NCBI GenBank assembly: GCA_949130485.1 | Contig: OX422205.1 | Location: 6,696,863-6,760,862 of the forward strand | Source of the DNA: Agelas oroides | Lineage: Eukaryota; Porifera; Demospongiae; Agelasida; Agelasidae | Direction of reading: 5' to 3' | DNA: 64,000 bases | Shown here: piece after piece, positions 53,901 through 64,000 of the stretch | Position numbering within the stretch: the first letter of the stretch is position 1 | Layout: each line of letters starts with the position of its first letter | Translations under genes and position numbers: made by a program | Notes under the pieces: generated by a model | What the model was told of the DNA's origin: nothing | Seen by the model: the letters and a program-made list of their open reading frames with translations, nothing else | The model's database searches: none

Positions 53901-56900
53901 TTGGCACTATACACCCACTCCCATATGTTCCCCCGGCATTCCCCTGCATTCCCCTGGCAGTTTTCACCCACTCCCATACGTTCCCCTGGCATTCCGTTTC
54001 ATTCCCCAGCATTCCCCTGGCACTTTGCACCCACATCATTGCATTAACCTGGTAGTCTCCTGCATTCTTCTGGCACTATACACCCACTCCCATTCGTTCC
54101 TCTGGCATTCCCCTGGCAGTTTACACCCACTCCCATACGTTCCCCTGGCATTCCCCTGCATTCCCTATCATCCCCCTGGCACTTTGCAACCACTCCCATA
54201 TGTTCCCCTGGCATTCCCCTGTATTCCCCTGGCACTTTGCACCCACTACCATACGTTCCCCTGGCATTCTCCTTCATTCCCCTGTATTTCCCCGGCAGTT
54301 TGCACCCACTTCCAATCGTTCCCCTGGCACTCCCCTGCATTCCCCAGCATTCCCCTGGCACTTTGCACCCACTCCCATACGTTCCCCTGGCATTACCCTG
54401 TATTCTCCTGTATTCCCCTGCATTCCCCTGCGTTACCCTGGCACAGCCTCCACTCTCATACTTTCCCCTGGCATTCCCCTGCATTCCCCTTCCGCTAGCA
54501 CTTTACACCCACTCCCTTGCATTCCCCTGGTAGTTCCCTGAATTTCCTTGGCTCTATACACCCACTCCCATACGTTCCCCTGGCATTCCCCTGCATTCCC
54601 TGCATTCCCCTGGCAGTTTACACCCACTTCCATACGTTCCCCTGGTATTCTCCTGTATTCCCCAGTATTCCCCGTCCCTTTGCACCCACTACAATAGGTT
54701 CCCCTGGCATTCCCCTGTATTCCTCTTGCGCATTGCACCCACTCCTGTACATTCACTTGGCATATGCCTGCATTACCCAGCATTCCCCAGCATTCTGCTG
54801 GCACTTTGCACCCACTCCCATACGTTCCTCTGGCATTCCCCTGTATTCCCCTGTATTCCCCTGCATTCCCCTGCGTTCCCCTGGCATTCCCCTGCATTTC
54901 CCTTCATTCCGCTAGCACTTTACACCCACTCCCTTGCATTCCCCTGTTCCCTGCATTCCCCTGGCACTATACACCGTTCCCCTGGCATTCCCCTGCCTTC
55001 CCTGCATTCCCCTGGCAGTTTACACCCACTCGCATACGTTCCCCTGGCATTCCCCTGTATTCCCCAGCATTCCGATGACACTTTGCACCCACTCCCATAA
55101 GTTCCCCTGGCATTCCCCTGCATTCCCCTGCATTCATTTGAATTCCCCTAGCATTTTACACCCACTCACGTAGATTCCCCTGTCATTCCCCTGCATTCCC
55201 CTGGCACTTTACACTCCCATACGTTTCCCTGGCATTCCCCTGCATTTCCGTGCATTCCCTTGGCACTTTGCACCCAATCGCATATGTTCCCCTGTCATTC
55301 CCTTCTATTCCCCTGCACTCCCCTGCATTCCCGTGTGTTCCCCAGGCACTTTGCCTCCACTCTTGTACGTTCCCCTGGCATTCCCCTGCATTACCCTTCA
55401 TTCCGCTAGCACTTTACACCCACTCCCTTCCATTTCCCTGGTAGTCCCCTGCATTACCCTGGAACTATACACCTACTCCCATACGTTCCCCTGGCATTCC
55501 CCTGCATTCTCTGCATTCCCCTGGCAGTTTATACCCACTCCCATACGTCCCCTGGCATTCCCCTGATTCCCCAGCATTTCCCTGGCACTTTGCACCCACT
55601 CCCATACGTTCCTCTGGCATTTCCCTGTATTCCCCTACATTCCCCTGCGTTCCCCTGGCACTTTGCCTCCACTCTCGTACGTTCCCCTGGCATTCCCCTG
55701 CATTCCCCTTCATTATGCTAGCACTTTACACCCACTCCTTTGTATTCCCCTGGTAGTCCCCTGCATTACCCTGGCATTATACACGCATTCCCATACGTTC
55801 CCCTGGCATTCCCCTGCATTCCCTACATTCCCCTGGCAGTTTACACTCTCCCATACGTTTCCCTGGCATTCCCATGCATTCCACTGCATTCCCCTGGCAC
55901 TTTGCACCTACTACCGTACGTTTCCTGGCATTCCGCTGCATTCCCCTGCATTCCCCTGGGAATTTGCATTCTCTCTCCTACGTTCCCCTGGCATTGCTTT
56001 GCATTCCCCTTCATTCCCCTAGCACTTTACACTCGCCCCCTTACATTCACCTGGTAGTTCCCTGCATTCCCTTGGCACTATACACCCACTCCCAAATGTT
56101 CCACTGGCATTCCCCTGCATAACCCTGCATTCCCCTGGTAGTTTGCACCCACTCCCATACGTTCCCCTGGTATTCCCCTGCATTCCACAGCAATCCCTGG
56201 CACTTTGCACCCACTCCATACGTTCCCCTGGCATTCTCCTGTATTCCCCTGCATTCCCCTGGCATTCCTCTGCATTCTCTGCATTCCCCTGACAGTTTAC
56301 ATCCACTCCCATATGTTCCTTTGGTATTCCCCTGCATTCCCCTACATTGCCCTGGCACGTTGCACCCTCTCCCATACGTTCCCTTGGCATTCCCCAGCAA
56401 TCCCCTGGAACTATGTACACACTCCCGTACACTCTAATGGGATTCCCCTCCATTCCCCTTGCACTTTCCACCCACCAATTTACGTTCACCTGGCATTCCT
56501 CTGCATTCCCCTGCATTACCTGGACACTTTGCACCCACACACATTCCCCTGCATTCCCCTGGCACTTTGCACCCACTACCGTACGTTCCCCTGGCATTCG
56601 CCTGCATTCCCCTGCATTCCCTTGTATTCCCCTGGCACTTTACACCCACTCCTGTAGATTCCCGTCATTCCCCTGCATTCCCCTGGCTCGTTACACCCAC
56701 TCCCATATGTTCACCTGGCATTCCTCTGCATTCCTCTGCATTCCCCTGCATTACCTGGACACTGCACCCACACCCATTCCCATGCATTCCCTAGCAATTT
56801 GTATCCACTCCCATACATTCTCATGGGATTCCCCTCCATTCCCCTGGCACTTTGCACCCACTCCCATACATTCCCTTGGCATTCCCCTAGATTTCTCTGG

Positions 56901-58844
56901 CACATTGCACCCACCCATTTACGTTTCCCTGGTATTCTTGTGCATTCCCCTGCATTCGTGGACTCTTTGAACCCACACATACATTCCCCTGCATTCCCCT
57001 GTCACTTTGCACCCACTACCGTACGTTTCCCTGGCATTCCCCTGCATTCCCCTTGCACTTTACACTCACTCCAATACGTTCCCCTTGCATTCCCCTCCAT
57101 TCCCCATGGTACTTTGACCCACTCCCATACATTCCCCTGGCACTTTACACCCACTCCCATACATTTCCCTGGCATTGACCTGCATTTCCCTGGCACTTTT
57201 CACCCACTACCATACATTCTAATTGGATTCTCCTCCATTCCCCTGGCACTTTGCACCCACTACCATACGTTCCCTTGGTGTTCCCCTGGTATTTCCCATC
57301 ATTCCCCTGCATTCCCCTAGCACATTGCACCCACTCCCATGTTAACTTGGCATTCCCCTGCGTTCCCCTGTATTCTTCTGGCACTTTGCACCTCTCACAT
57401 ATGTTCCCCTGGTATTTCCCTTCATTCCCCTGCATTGCTCTAGCACTTTGCACCCAGTTCCATACAATCCCATGGAATCCCGTCATTCCCCTACATTAAG
57501 GTGGCACTTTGGACCTATTTCCATACATTCTCCTGGCTGCATTCCGCTGCATTCCCCTGCATTCCCCTGGGGAGTTCACCCACTCCTTTACATTCCCTTG
57601 GCATTTCCCTGATTCCTCTGGCGGTTTACACGCACTCCCAATACATTCCCTTGGTATTTCCATATATTTCCCTGCATCCCCCTGGCACTTTTCACCCACT
57701 GCCTTAAGTTTCGACGGCATTCCCCTGCATTACCCTGGCACTTTGCACCCACTCTGACATGTTCACCTGGCATTCTCCTGCATTCCCCTGCATTCCCCTG
57801 GCACTTTGCACCCACTCCATTTTGTTCCCCTGGCATTACCCTGCATTCCCCTCCATTCCCGTCACTTTGCGCACACTCCCATACATTCCCCTGGCATTCA
57901 CCTGAATTCTCCTAGCACTTTGCACCCACTTCCATACGTTCCCCTGACATTCCCCTGCATTCCCCTGACAAGTTTCACCCCCTCCCATATGTTCCTCTGC
58001 AATCCCCCTGCATTCCCCTGCATTTCACTGGCACATTGCACACTCCCTTACATTTACCTAGCATTTCCCTGCATTCCCCTGCATTCCTGACACTTTACAC
58101 CCACTCCAGTACTTTCCACTGATGTTTTCCTGCATTTCCCTGCATTCCTCTGGCAGATTGTACTCCCGTACGTTCACCTGTTATTCCCCTGCATTTCCCT
58201 GGCAATTTGAACCCACTCACGTTCCCCTAGTATTCCCCTGGAATCCACCGGCACTTTGAACCCACTCCCGTACATTTCCATTGTATCCCCCTGCATTCTG
58301 CTAGCACATTGGACCCACTTCTTTACATTCTCCTGGTATTCCCTGCATTTCCCTGCATTCACCAGACATTTTTCACACTCCTTTATGTTCACCTGGCATT
58401 CCCCAGCATTCCCCTGTCACTGCGCCCACTCCCCTTCACTCCTCTGGCATTCCCCTTCATTTCCCTGCATTCTCCTGGCACTATCAACTCTCATGCTTTC
58501 CCGTTATTCCCTTGCATTCCCCTCCATTCCCTTATTACTTTGCACACACTCCCATACATTTCCCTGGTATTCCCCTGGCACTTTGCACCCACGTCTGTAT
58601 GTTCGCCTGCCTGCATTTCAATGCATTCCCCTGGCACTTTGCACCCACTGCCATATCTACCAGAATTCTACTGGCACTTAGCACATACCCATACGTTTCC
58701 CTGGCATTCCCCTGCATTTTCCTGCATCACCCTACATTCAACTGGCACTGCTCCCACTCCCATATGTTACCCTGGGATTCCCTTGCATGCCCCTGCATTC
58801 CCCTGGCAATTTACACACACTTCAATGCATTCACATGCGTTTGG

Positions 58845-59046
58845 TACAATGCGTCATCACAGCACGCTGTATGCTGACTGAAATAAGCAATGCATTGTAG
58901 CTACGTGCATTTCGCACAATGCGTCGCCGCAGAGCACTTAATGCTTACGGAAATAGGCTGCATTACATCGTGCACACGGCATGATGCGGCTTGGCCACAG
59001 AGCGCTAATGCACTGAATGAAGCGGCACCGCACCGTGCGTACGACA
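58845..59046. repeat. CpG-rich repeat island inside the satellite, copy 1
   Basis: Three or four degenerate copies of a 55-60-bp unit: GCATTTCGCACAATGCGTCG, then CCGCAGAGCACTTAATGCTTA and CGGAAATAGGCTGCAT. The type differs from the surrounding satellite and recurs at 60588-60862. Confidence 0.85.
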
Positions 59047-60587
59047 CTTTGCACCCACTCCATTCTTTCCCTAGGCATTTCCTGCCATTCCATTGCATTC
59101 CCTGTCTCTTTGCACCTAATCCCTTTCATTCCCCTTCTATTCCTCTGCATTCCCCTTCTTTTCCCTGGTACTTTGCAACTAGACTCATTCCTTTCCCTGC
59201 TATTTCTCTGCATTCACCTGCAATCCCCTGGCACATTACACTCACTCTCTTGCATTAGTCTGGCATTCCACTATAATCCCATGCTTTTCAATGCATTTGC
59301 GTCGCACTTTGAACCCACTCCCATATGTTCCTCTGGCATTCTACTGCATTCCTTTGCATTTTACAGCATTCATCTCGCAATTGCATCCATTCCCTTACGT
59401 TCCCCTGGCATTCCCTAGCATTCCCATGGCACTTTGGACACACCCATACATTCTCCTGGCTTTCCCCTGCATTACCGTGCATTCCCCTGGCACTTTGTAT
59501 CCTCTCACATTCGTTTCCCTGGTAATCCCTGCATTCCCCTGGCACTTTGCACCCACCTACATACGTTACCGTGAGATTTCCCTGCATTCCCATGCATTCC
59601 TCTGGCACTTTGTACCCACTCCCATACATTTTCCTGGAATTCACCAGCATTCCCCTGGCATTTTGCACCTAGTCACTTTCGTTCCCCTGGCATTCCCATG
59701 CTCTGCACTGGCACTTTCGACACACTTCCATACATTCCCCTGGCATTCTGGTGCATTCCCCTGCCTTCACCTGGCACATTGCATGAACTTTCATACATTC
59801 CTTTGGCATTCCCCTGTATTCCCCATGGACTTTGCACACGCCCTGATACATTCCTCTGTGATTGCCCTTCATTCTCCTGCATTCTTCTGGCACTTTGTAC
59901 CCAGTCCCATACGTTCCCCTGGTATTAACCTTGATTCCCCTTGCATTCGTCTGGGATTTAGCACCCAGTCACTTGAATTACCATGCATTCCCCTGACACT
60001 AAGCACACATACATTCCCCTGCCATTCCCCTGCATTCTCTGGTACTTTGCACCCACTTCCAAACATTCCCCTGGTATTTCCATTCTTTCTCCTGCTTTCG
60101 TCTGATATTTTGCACCCAATCCTATGCATTCCCATGCATTCCCCTGGCATTTATTACACATACATATACATTACCCTGGCAATCCCCTGCTTTCCCTGGC
60201 ACTTATTACACAACCTATACATTACCCTTGCATTCCCCTGCTTTCCCTGGCACCATGGACTAACTTCCATACGCCCTCCTAGCCAGGCATTTCCCGGCAC
60301 ACTCCTTGCACTTTGGACCCACTTGCATACGTTCCGCTGGCATTCGCCTGCATTCCCCTGGCACATTTCAACCACTCGCTTAAATTCTCCTGGTGTTCCC
60401 TTACTTTCCCATGGAACTTTGCACTCGCATTGATTACCCAGGTATTCCCCTGTATTTCCCTGCATACTGCTGGCACATTGCACGCACACCCTTACATTTC
60501 CCAGGAATTCCCCTGCATTCCACTTGAACTTACCTACTCCATAATGTTCTCGTGGCATTCTCCTTCATTCCCCTGTATTCCCCTGCC

Positions 60588-60862
60588 ACGAAGCGGCGAC
60601 ACCACACCGTTCCAAATGCTTACCGAAATGGGAAATATATACGTCGCAAAGCGCGTTTCGCAGAATAGTCGCCACAGACCGCTAAACGCTGACATAGTGC
60701 ATTGTCTCTGCGGGCATTTGGCACAATGCGTCGTCGTGGAAGGCTGAATGCATACTGAAATAGTCCGCATCGCGTTTGGAGTACGGCGCAATAGTCTGCG
60801 CATCGCGCGAAATGTGTACTGTAATAAATGGAGCAGCATCGTGCCTACGGCACGATGCGGCA
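60588..60862. repeat. CpG-rich repeat island, copy 2, at the satellite end
   Basis: Four or five copies of the same unit (GCATTTGGCACAATGCGTCG, TGAATGCATACTGAAATAG, GCGCATCGCGCGAAATG). CpG density is clearly higher than in the flanks. It separates the C-rich satellite from the telomere-adjacent array. Confidence 0.85.
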
Positions 60863-60867
60863 CAGCT

Positions 60868-60922
60868 TATATATGTAAATAAATGGCGGGCCCGTAGGGC
60901 CCGCCATTTATTTATATATATA
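60868..60922. other. 55-bp perfect-stem hairpin
   Basis: AAATAAATGGCGGGCCC pairs with GGGCCCGCCATTTATTT around a GTA loop, and the stem is extended by TATATAT on both sides. It lies between the CpG-rich island and the 55-bp array. It could be another tiny palindromic element or a structural boundary. Confidence 0.9.
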
Positions 60923-60935
60923 GGCGAAGAGCTAC

Positions 60936-63740
60936 TGAAAGGTGGTTGGGGCGAAGTGTTGGGGGGGTTTGGAGTTAATAGTTAATTGACTGAAAGGGGG
61001 TTGGGGCAAAGTGTTGGGGGGGTTTGGAGTTAATAGTTAATTGACTGAAAGGGGGTTGGGGCAAAGTGTTGGGGGGGTTTGGAGTTAATAGTTAATTGAC
61101 TGAAAGGGGGTTGGGGCAAAGTGTTGGGGGGGTTTGGAGTTAATAGTTAATTGACTGAAAGGGGGTTGGGGCAAAGTGTTGGGGGGGTTTGGAGTTAATA
61201 GTTAATTGACTGAAAGGGGGTTGGGGCAAAGTGTTGGGGGGGTTTGGAGTTAATAGTTAATTGACTGAAAGGGGGTTGGGGCAAAGTGTTGGGGGGGTTT
61301 GGAGTTAATAGTTAATTGACTGAAAGGGGGTTGGGGCAAAGTGTTGGGGGGGTTTGGAGTTAATAGTTAATTGACTGAAAGGGGGTTGGGGCAAAGTGTT
61401 GGGGGGGTTTGGAGTTAATAGTTAATTGACTGAAAGGGGGTTGGGGCAAAGTGTTGGGGGGGTTTGGAGTTAATAGTTAATTGACTGAAAGGGGGTTGGG
61501 GCAAAGTGTTGGGGGGGTTTGGAGTTAATAGTTAATTGACTGAAAGGGGGTTGGGGCAAAGTGTTGGGGGGGTTTGGAGTTAATAGTTAATTGACTGAAA
61601 GGGGGTTGGGGCAAAGTGTTGGGGGGGTTTGGAGTTAATAGTTAATTGACTGAAAGGGGGTTGGGGCAAAGTGTTGGGGGGGTTTGGAGTTAATAGTTAA
61701 TTGACTGAAAGGGGGTTGGGGCAAAGTGTTGGGGGGGTTTGGAGTTAATAGTTAATTGACTGAAAGGGGGTTGGGGCAAAGTGTTGGGGGGGTTTGGAGT
61801 TAATAGTTAATTGACTGAAAGGGGGTTGGGGCAAAGTGTTGGGGGGGTTTGGAGTTAATAGTTAATTGACTGAAAGGGGGTTGGGGCAAAGTGTTGGGGG
61901 GGTTTGGAGTTAATAGTTAATTGACTGAAAGGGGGTTGGGGCAAAGTGTTGGGGGGGTTTGGAGTTAATAGTTAATTGACTGAAAGGGGGTTGGGGCAAA
62001 GTGTTGGGGGGGTTTGGAGTTAATAGTTAATTGACTGAAAGGGGGTTGGGGCAAAGTGTTGGGGGGGTTTGGAGTTAATAGTTAATTGACTGAAAGGGGG
62101 TTGGGGCAAAGTGTTGGGGGGGTTTGGAGTTAATAGTTAATTGACTGAAAGGGGGTTGGGGCAAAGTGTTGGGGGGGTTTGGAGTTAATAGTTAATTGAC
62201 TGAAAGGGGGTTGGGGCAAAGTGTTGGGGGGGTTTGGAGTTAATAGTTAATTGACTGAAAGGGGGTTGGGGCAAAGTGTTGGGGGGGTTTGGAGTTAATA
62301 GTTAATTGACTGAAAGGGGGTTGGGGCAAAGTGTTGGGGGGGTTTGGAGTTAATAGTTAATTGACTGAAAGGGGGTTGGGGCAAAGTGTTGGGGGGGTTT
62401 GGAGTTAATAGTTAATTGACTGAAAGGGGGTTGGGGCAAAGTGTTGGGGGGGTTTGGAGTTAATAGTTAATTGACTGAAAGGGGGTTGGGGCAAAGTGTT
62501 GGGGGGGTTTGGAGTTAATAGTTAATTGACTGAAAGGGGGTTGGGGCAAAGTGTTGGGGGGGTTTGGAGTTAATAGTTAATTGACTGAAAGGGGGTTGGG
62601 GCAAAGTGTTGGGGGGGTTTGGAGTTAATAGTTAATTGACTGAAAGGGGGTTGGGGCAAAGTGTTGGGGGGGTTTGGAGTTAATAGTTAATTGACTGAAA
62701 GGGGGTTGGGGCAAAGTGTTGGGGGGGTTTGGAGTTAATAGTTAATTGACTGAAAGGGGGTTGGGGCAAAGTGTTGGGGGGGTTTGGAGTTAATAGTTAA
62801 TTGACTGAAAGGGGGTTGGGGCAAAGTGTTGGGGGGGTTTGGAGTTAATAGTTAATTGACTGAAAGGGGGTTGGGGCAAAGTGTTGGGGGGGTTTGGAGT
62901 TAATAGTTAATTGACTGAAAGGGGGTTGGGGCAAAGTGTTGGGGGGGTTTGGAGTTAATAGTTAATTGACTGAAAGGGGGTTGGGGCAAAGTGTTGGGGG
63001 GGTTTGGAGTTAATAGTTAATTGACTGAAAGGGGGTTGGGGCAAAGTGTTGGGGGGGTTTGGAGTTAATAGTTAATTGACTGAAAGGGGGTTGGGGCAAA
63101 GTGTTGGGGGGGTTTGGAGTTAATAGTTAATTGACTGAAAGGGGGTTGGGGCAAAGTGTTGGGGGGGTTTGGAGTTAATAGTTAATTGACTGAAAGGGGG
63201 TTGGGGCAAAGTGTTGGGGGGGTTTGGAGTTAATAGTTAATTGACTGAAAGGGGGTTGGGGCAAAGTGTTGGGGGGGTTTGGAGTTAATAGTTAATTGAC
63301 TGAAAGGGGGTTGGGGCAAAGTGTTGGGGGGGTTTGGAGTTAATAGTTAATTGACTGAAAGGGGGTTGGGGCAAAGTGTTGGGGGGGTTTGGAGTTAATA
63401 GTTAATTGACTGAAAGGGGGTTGGGGCAAAGTGTTGGGGGGGTTTGGAGTTAATAGTTAATTGACTGAAAGGGGGTTGGGGCAAAGTGTTGGGGGGGTTT
63501 GGAGTTAATAGTTAATTGACTGAAAGGGGGTTGGGGCAAAGTGTTGGGGGGGTTTGGAGTTAATAGTTAATTGACTGAAAGGGGGTTGGGGCAAAGTGTT
63601 GGGGGGGTTTGGAGTTAATAGTTAATTGACTGAAAGGGGGTTGGGGCAAAGTGTTGGGGGGGTTTGGAGTTAATAGTTAATTGACTGAAAGGGGGTTGGG
63701 GCAAAGTGTTGGGGGGGTTTGGAGTTAATAGTTAATTGAC
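60936..63740 (+). repeat. telomere-adjacent 55-bp tandem array, 51 units
   Basis: The unit runs TGAAAGGGGGTTGGGGCAAA, then GTGTTGGGGGGGTTTGGAGT, then TAATAGTTAATTGAC. The distance from the first unit (60936) to the last partial unit (63741) is 2805 bp, exactly 51 x 55. The first unit has GGTGG and GCGAAG variants. The others look identical by eye. The + strand carries G-runs of 5, 4 and 7, in the same orientation as the telomeric G strand, so G-quadruplexes are likely. Confidence 0.97.
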
Positions 63741-64000
63741 TGAAAGGGGGTTAGGGTTAGGGTTAGGGTTAGGGTTAGGGTTAGGGTTAGGGTTAGGGTT
63801 AGGGTTAGGGTTAGGGTTAGGGTTAGGGTTAGGGTTAGGGTTAGGGTTAGGGTTAGGGTTAGGGTTAGGGTTAGGGTTAGGGTTAGGGTTAGGGTTAGGG
63901 TTAGGGTTAGGGTTAGGGTTAGGGTTAGGGTTAGGGTTAGGGTTAGGGTTAGGGTTAGGGTTAGGGTTAGGGTTAGGGTTAGGGTTAGGGTTAGGGTTAG
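63741..64000 (+). repeat. telomere: (TTAGGG)n with junction to the 55-bp array
   Basis: A partial unit TGAAAGGGGG (63741-63750) is followed at once by TTAGGG, repeated without change for 250 bp (about 41.7 repeats) to the end of the window. The array unit itself continues GGGGGTTGGGG at this point, so the switch occurs at shared GGGGGTT. Confidence 0.99.

Larger units (their letters stand above)
38238..60587. repeat. about 22-kb C-rich satellite with higher-order structure
   Basis: Built on the 10-bp core CATTCCCCTG and a recurring phrase GGCACTTTGCACCCACTCCC then ATACGTTCCCCTGG. These combine into modules of roughly 320-450 bp, marked by TTCATTCCGCTAGCAC, CCCTGGTAGTCCCCTGC, GGCACTATACACC and GGCACTTTGCCTCC. 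Copies are most regular from about 39.8 to 56 kb and decay toward both ends. The + strand is very poor in G. Stop-free frames on both strands (Pro/His/Leu/Phe on +, Gly/Glu/Cys/Met on -) come from the repeat. Confidence 0.95.

Noticed and set aside
38238-60587. Hundreds of open frames of 60-380 codons, Pro/His/Leu-rich on + and Gly/Glu/Met/Cys-rich on -
   Set aside because: They overlap in all frames and simply translate the C-rich satellite, which lacks stop codons. There are no splice or domain signals.
33935-63740. CRISPR array
   Set aside because: Tandem units are contiguous, with no unique spacers of constant length, and the context is a eukaryotic telomere.

Overview
This window is the right-hand end of a eukaryotic, very probably animal, chromosome. 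The last 250 bases are uninterrupted TTAGGG repeats on the + strand, so the sequence runs outward into the telomere. Genes have short introns (about 70-400 bp, one of about 1.1 kb) with GT/AG borders. The identifiable proteins are a homogentisate 1,2-dioxygenase, a PEHE-type chromatin subunit and a PKA-like kinase. Together with TTAGGG this points to a metazoan with compact genes, for example a sponge or another early-branching marine invertebrate. I cannot name the species.

Layout. 0-9.4 kb is gene-bearing: (1) the first nine exons of homogentisate dioxygenase on the - strand, whose 3' part lies beyond the left edge; (2) a terminal exon with a PEHE domain; (3) a seven-exon gene for an unrecognised 446-residue protein with a C2H2/BED-like finger, a coiled coil, a Pro/Ser repeat region and a C-terminal CX2CX4HX4H knuckle. 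9.4-16.5 kb is mostly minisatellites, duplications and foldbacks. 16.6-32 kb holds broken genes: a frameshifted coiled-coil gene, a long coiled-coil gene with a nonsense codon, frameshifts and an inverted block, and a PKA-like kinase pseudogene. These are interspersed with many small inverted-repeat transposons. 32.8-33.4 kb is a piggyBac-type non-autonomous element with TTAA target duplications. 33.9-38.2 kb is a 22-bp satellite. 38.2-60.6 kb is a C-rich satellite of about 22 kb built on a 10-bp core. 60.94-63.74 kb is an array of 51 near-identical 55-bp G-rich units, which passes directly into the telomere.

Reading across the window, gene integrity falls and repeat content rises toward the telomere. 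The most notable features are a family of very short (46-98 bp) palindromic elements, three of which have exact 9-bp target duplications; a second MITE family that appears both in the satellite and next to a gene's splice acceptor; an inverted telomeric motif at the junction of a roughly 740-bp duplication inside the satellite; and the homogeneous telomere-adjacent 55-bp array. No tRNA, rRNA or CRISPR was seen. All long open frames in the satellites are explained by repeats lacking stop codons.
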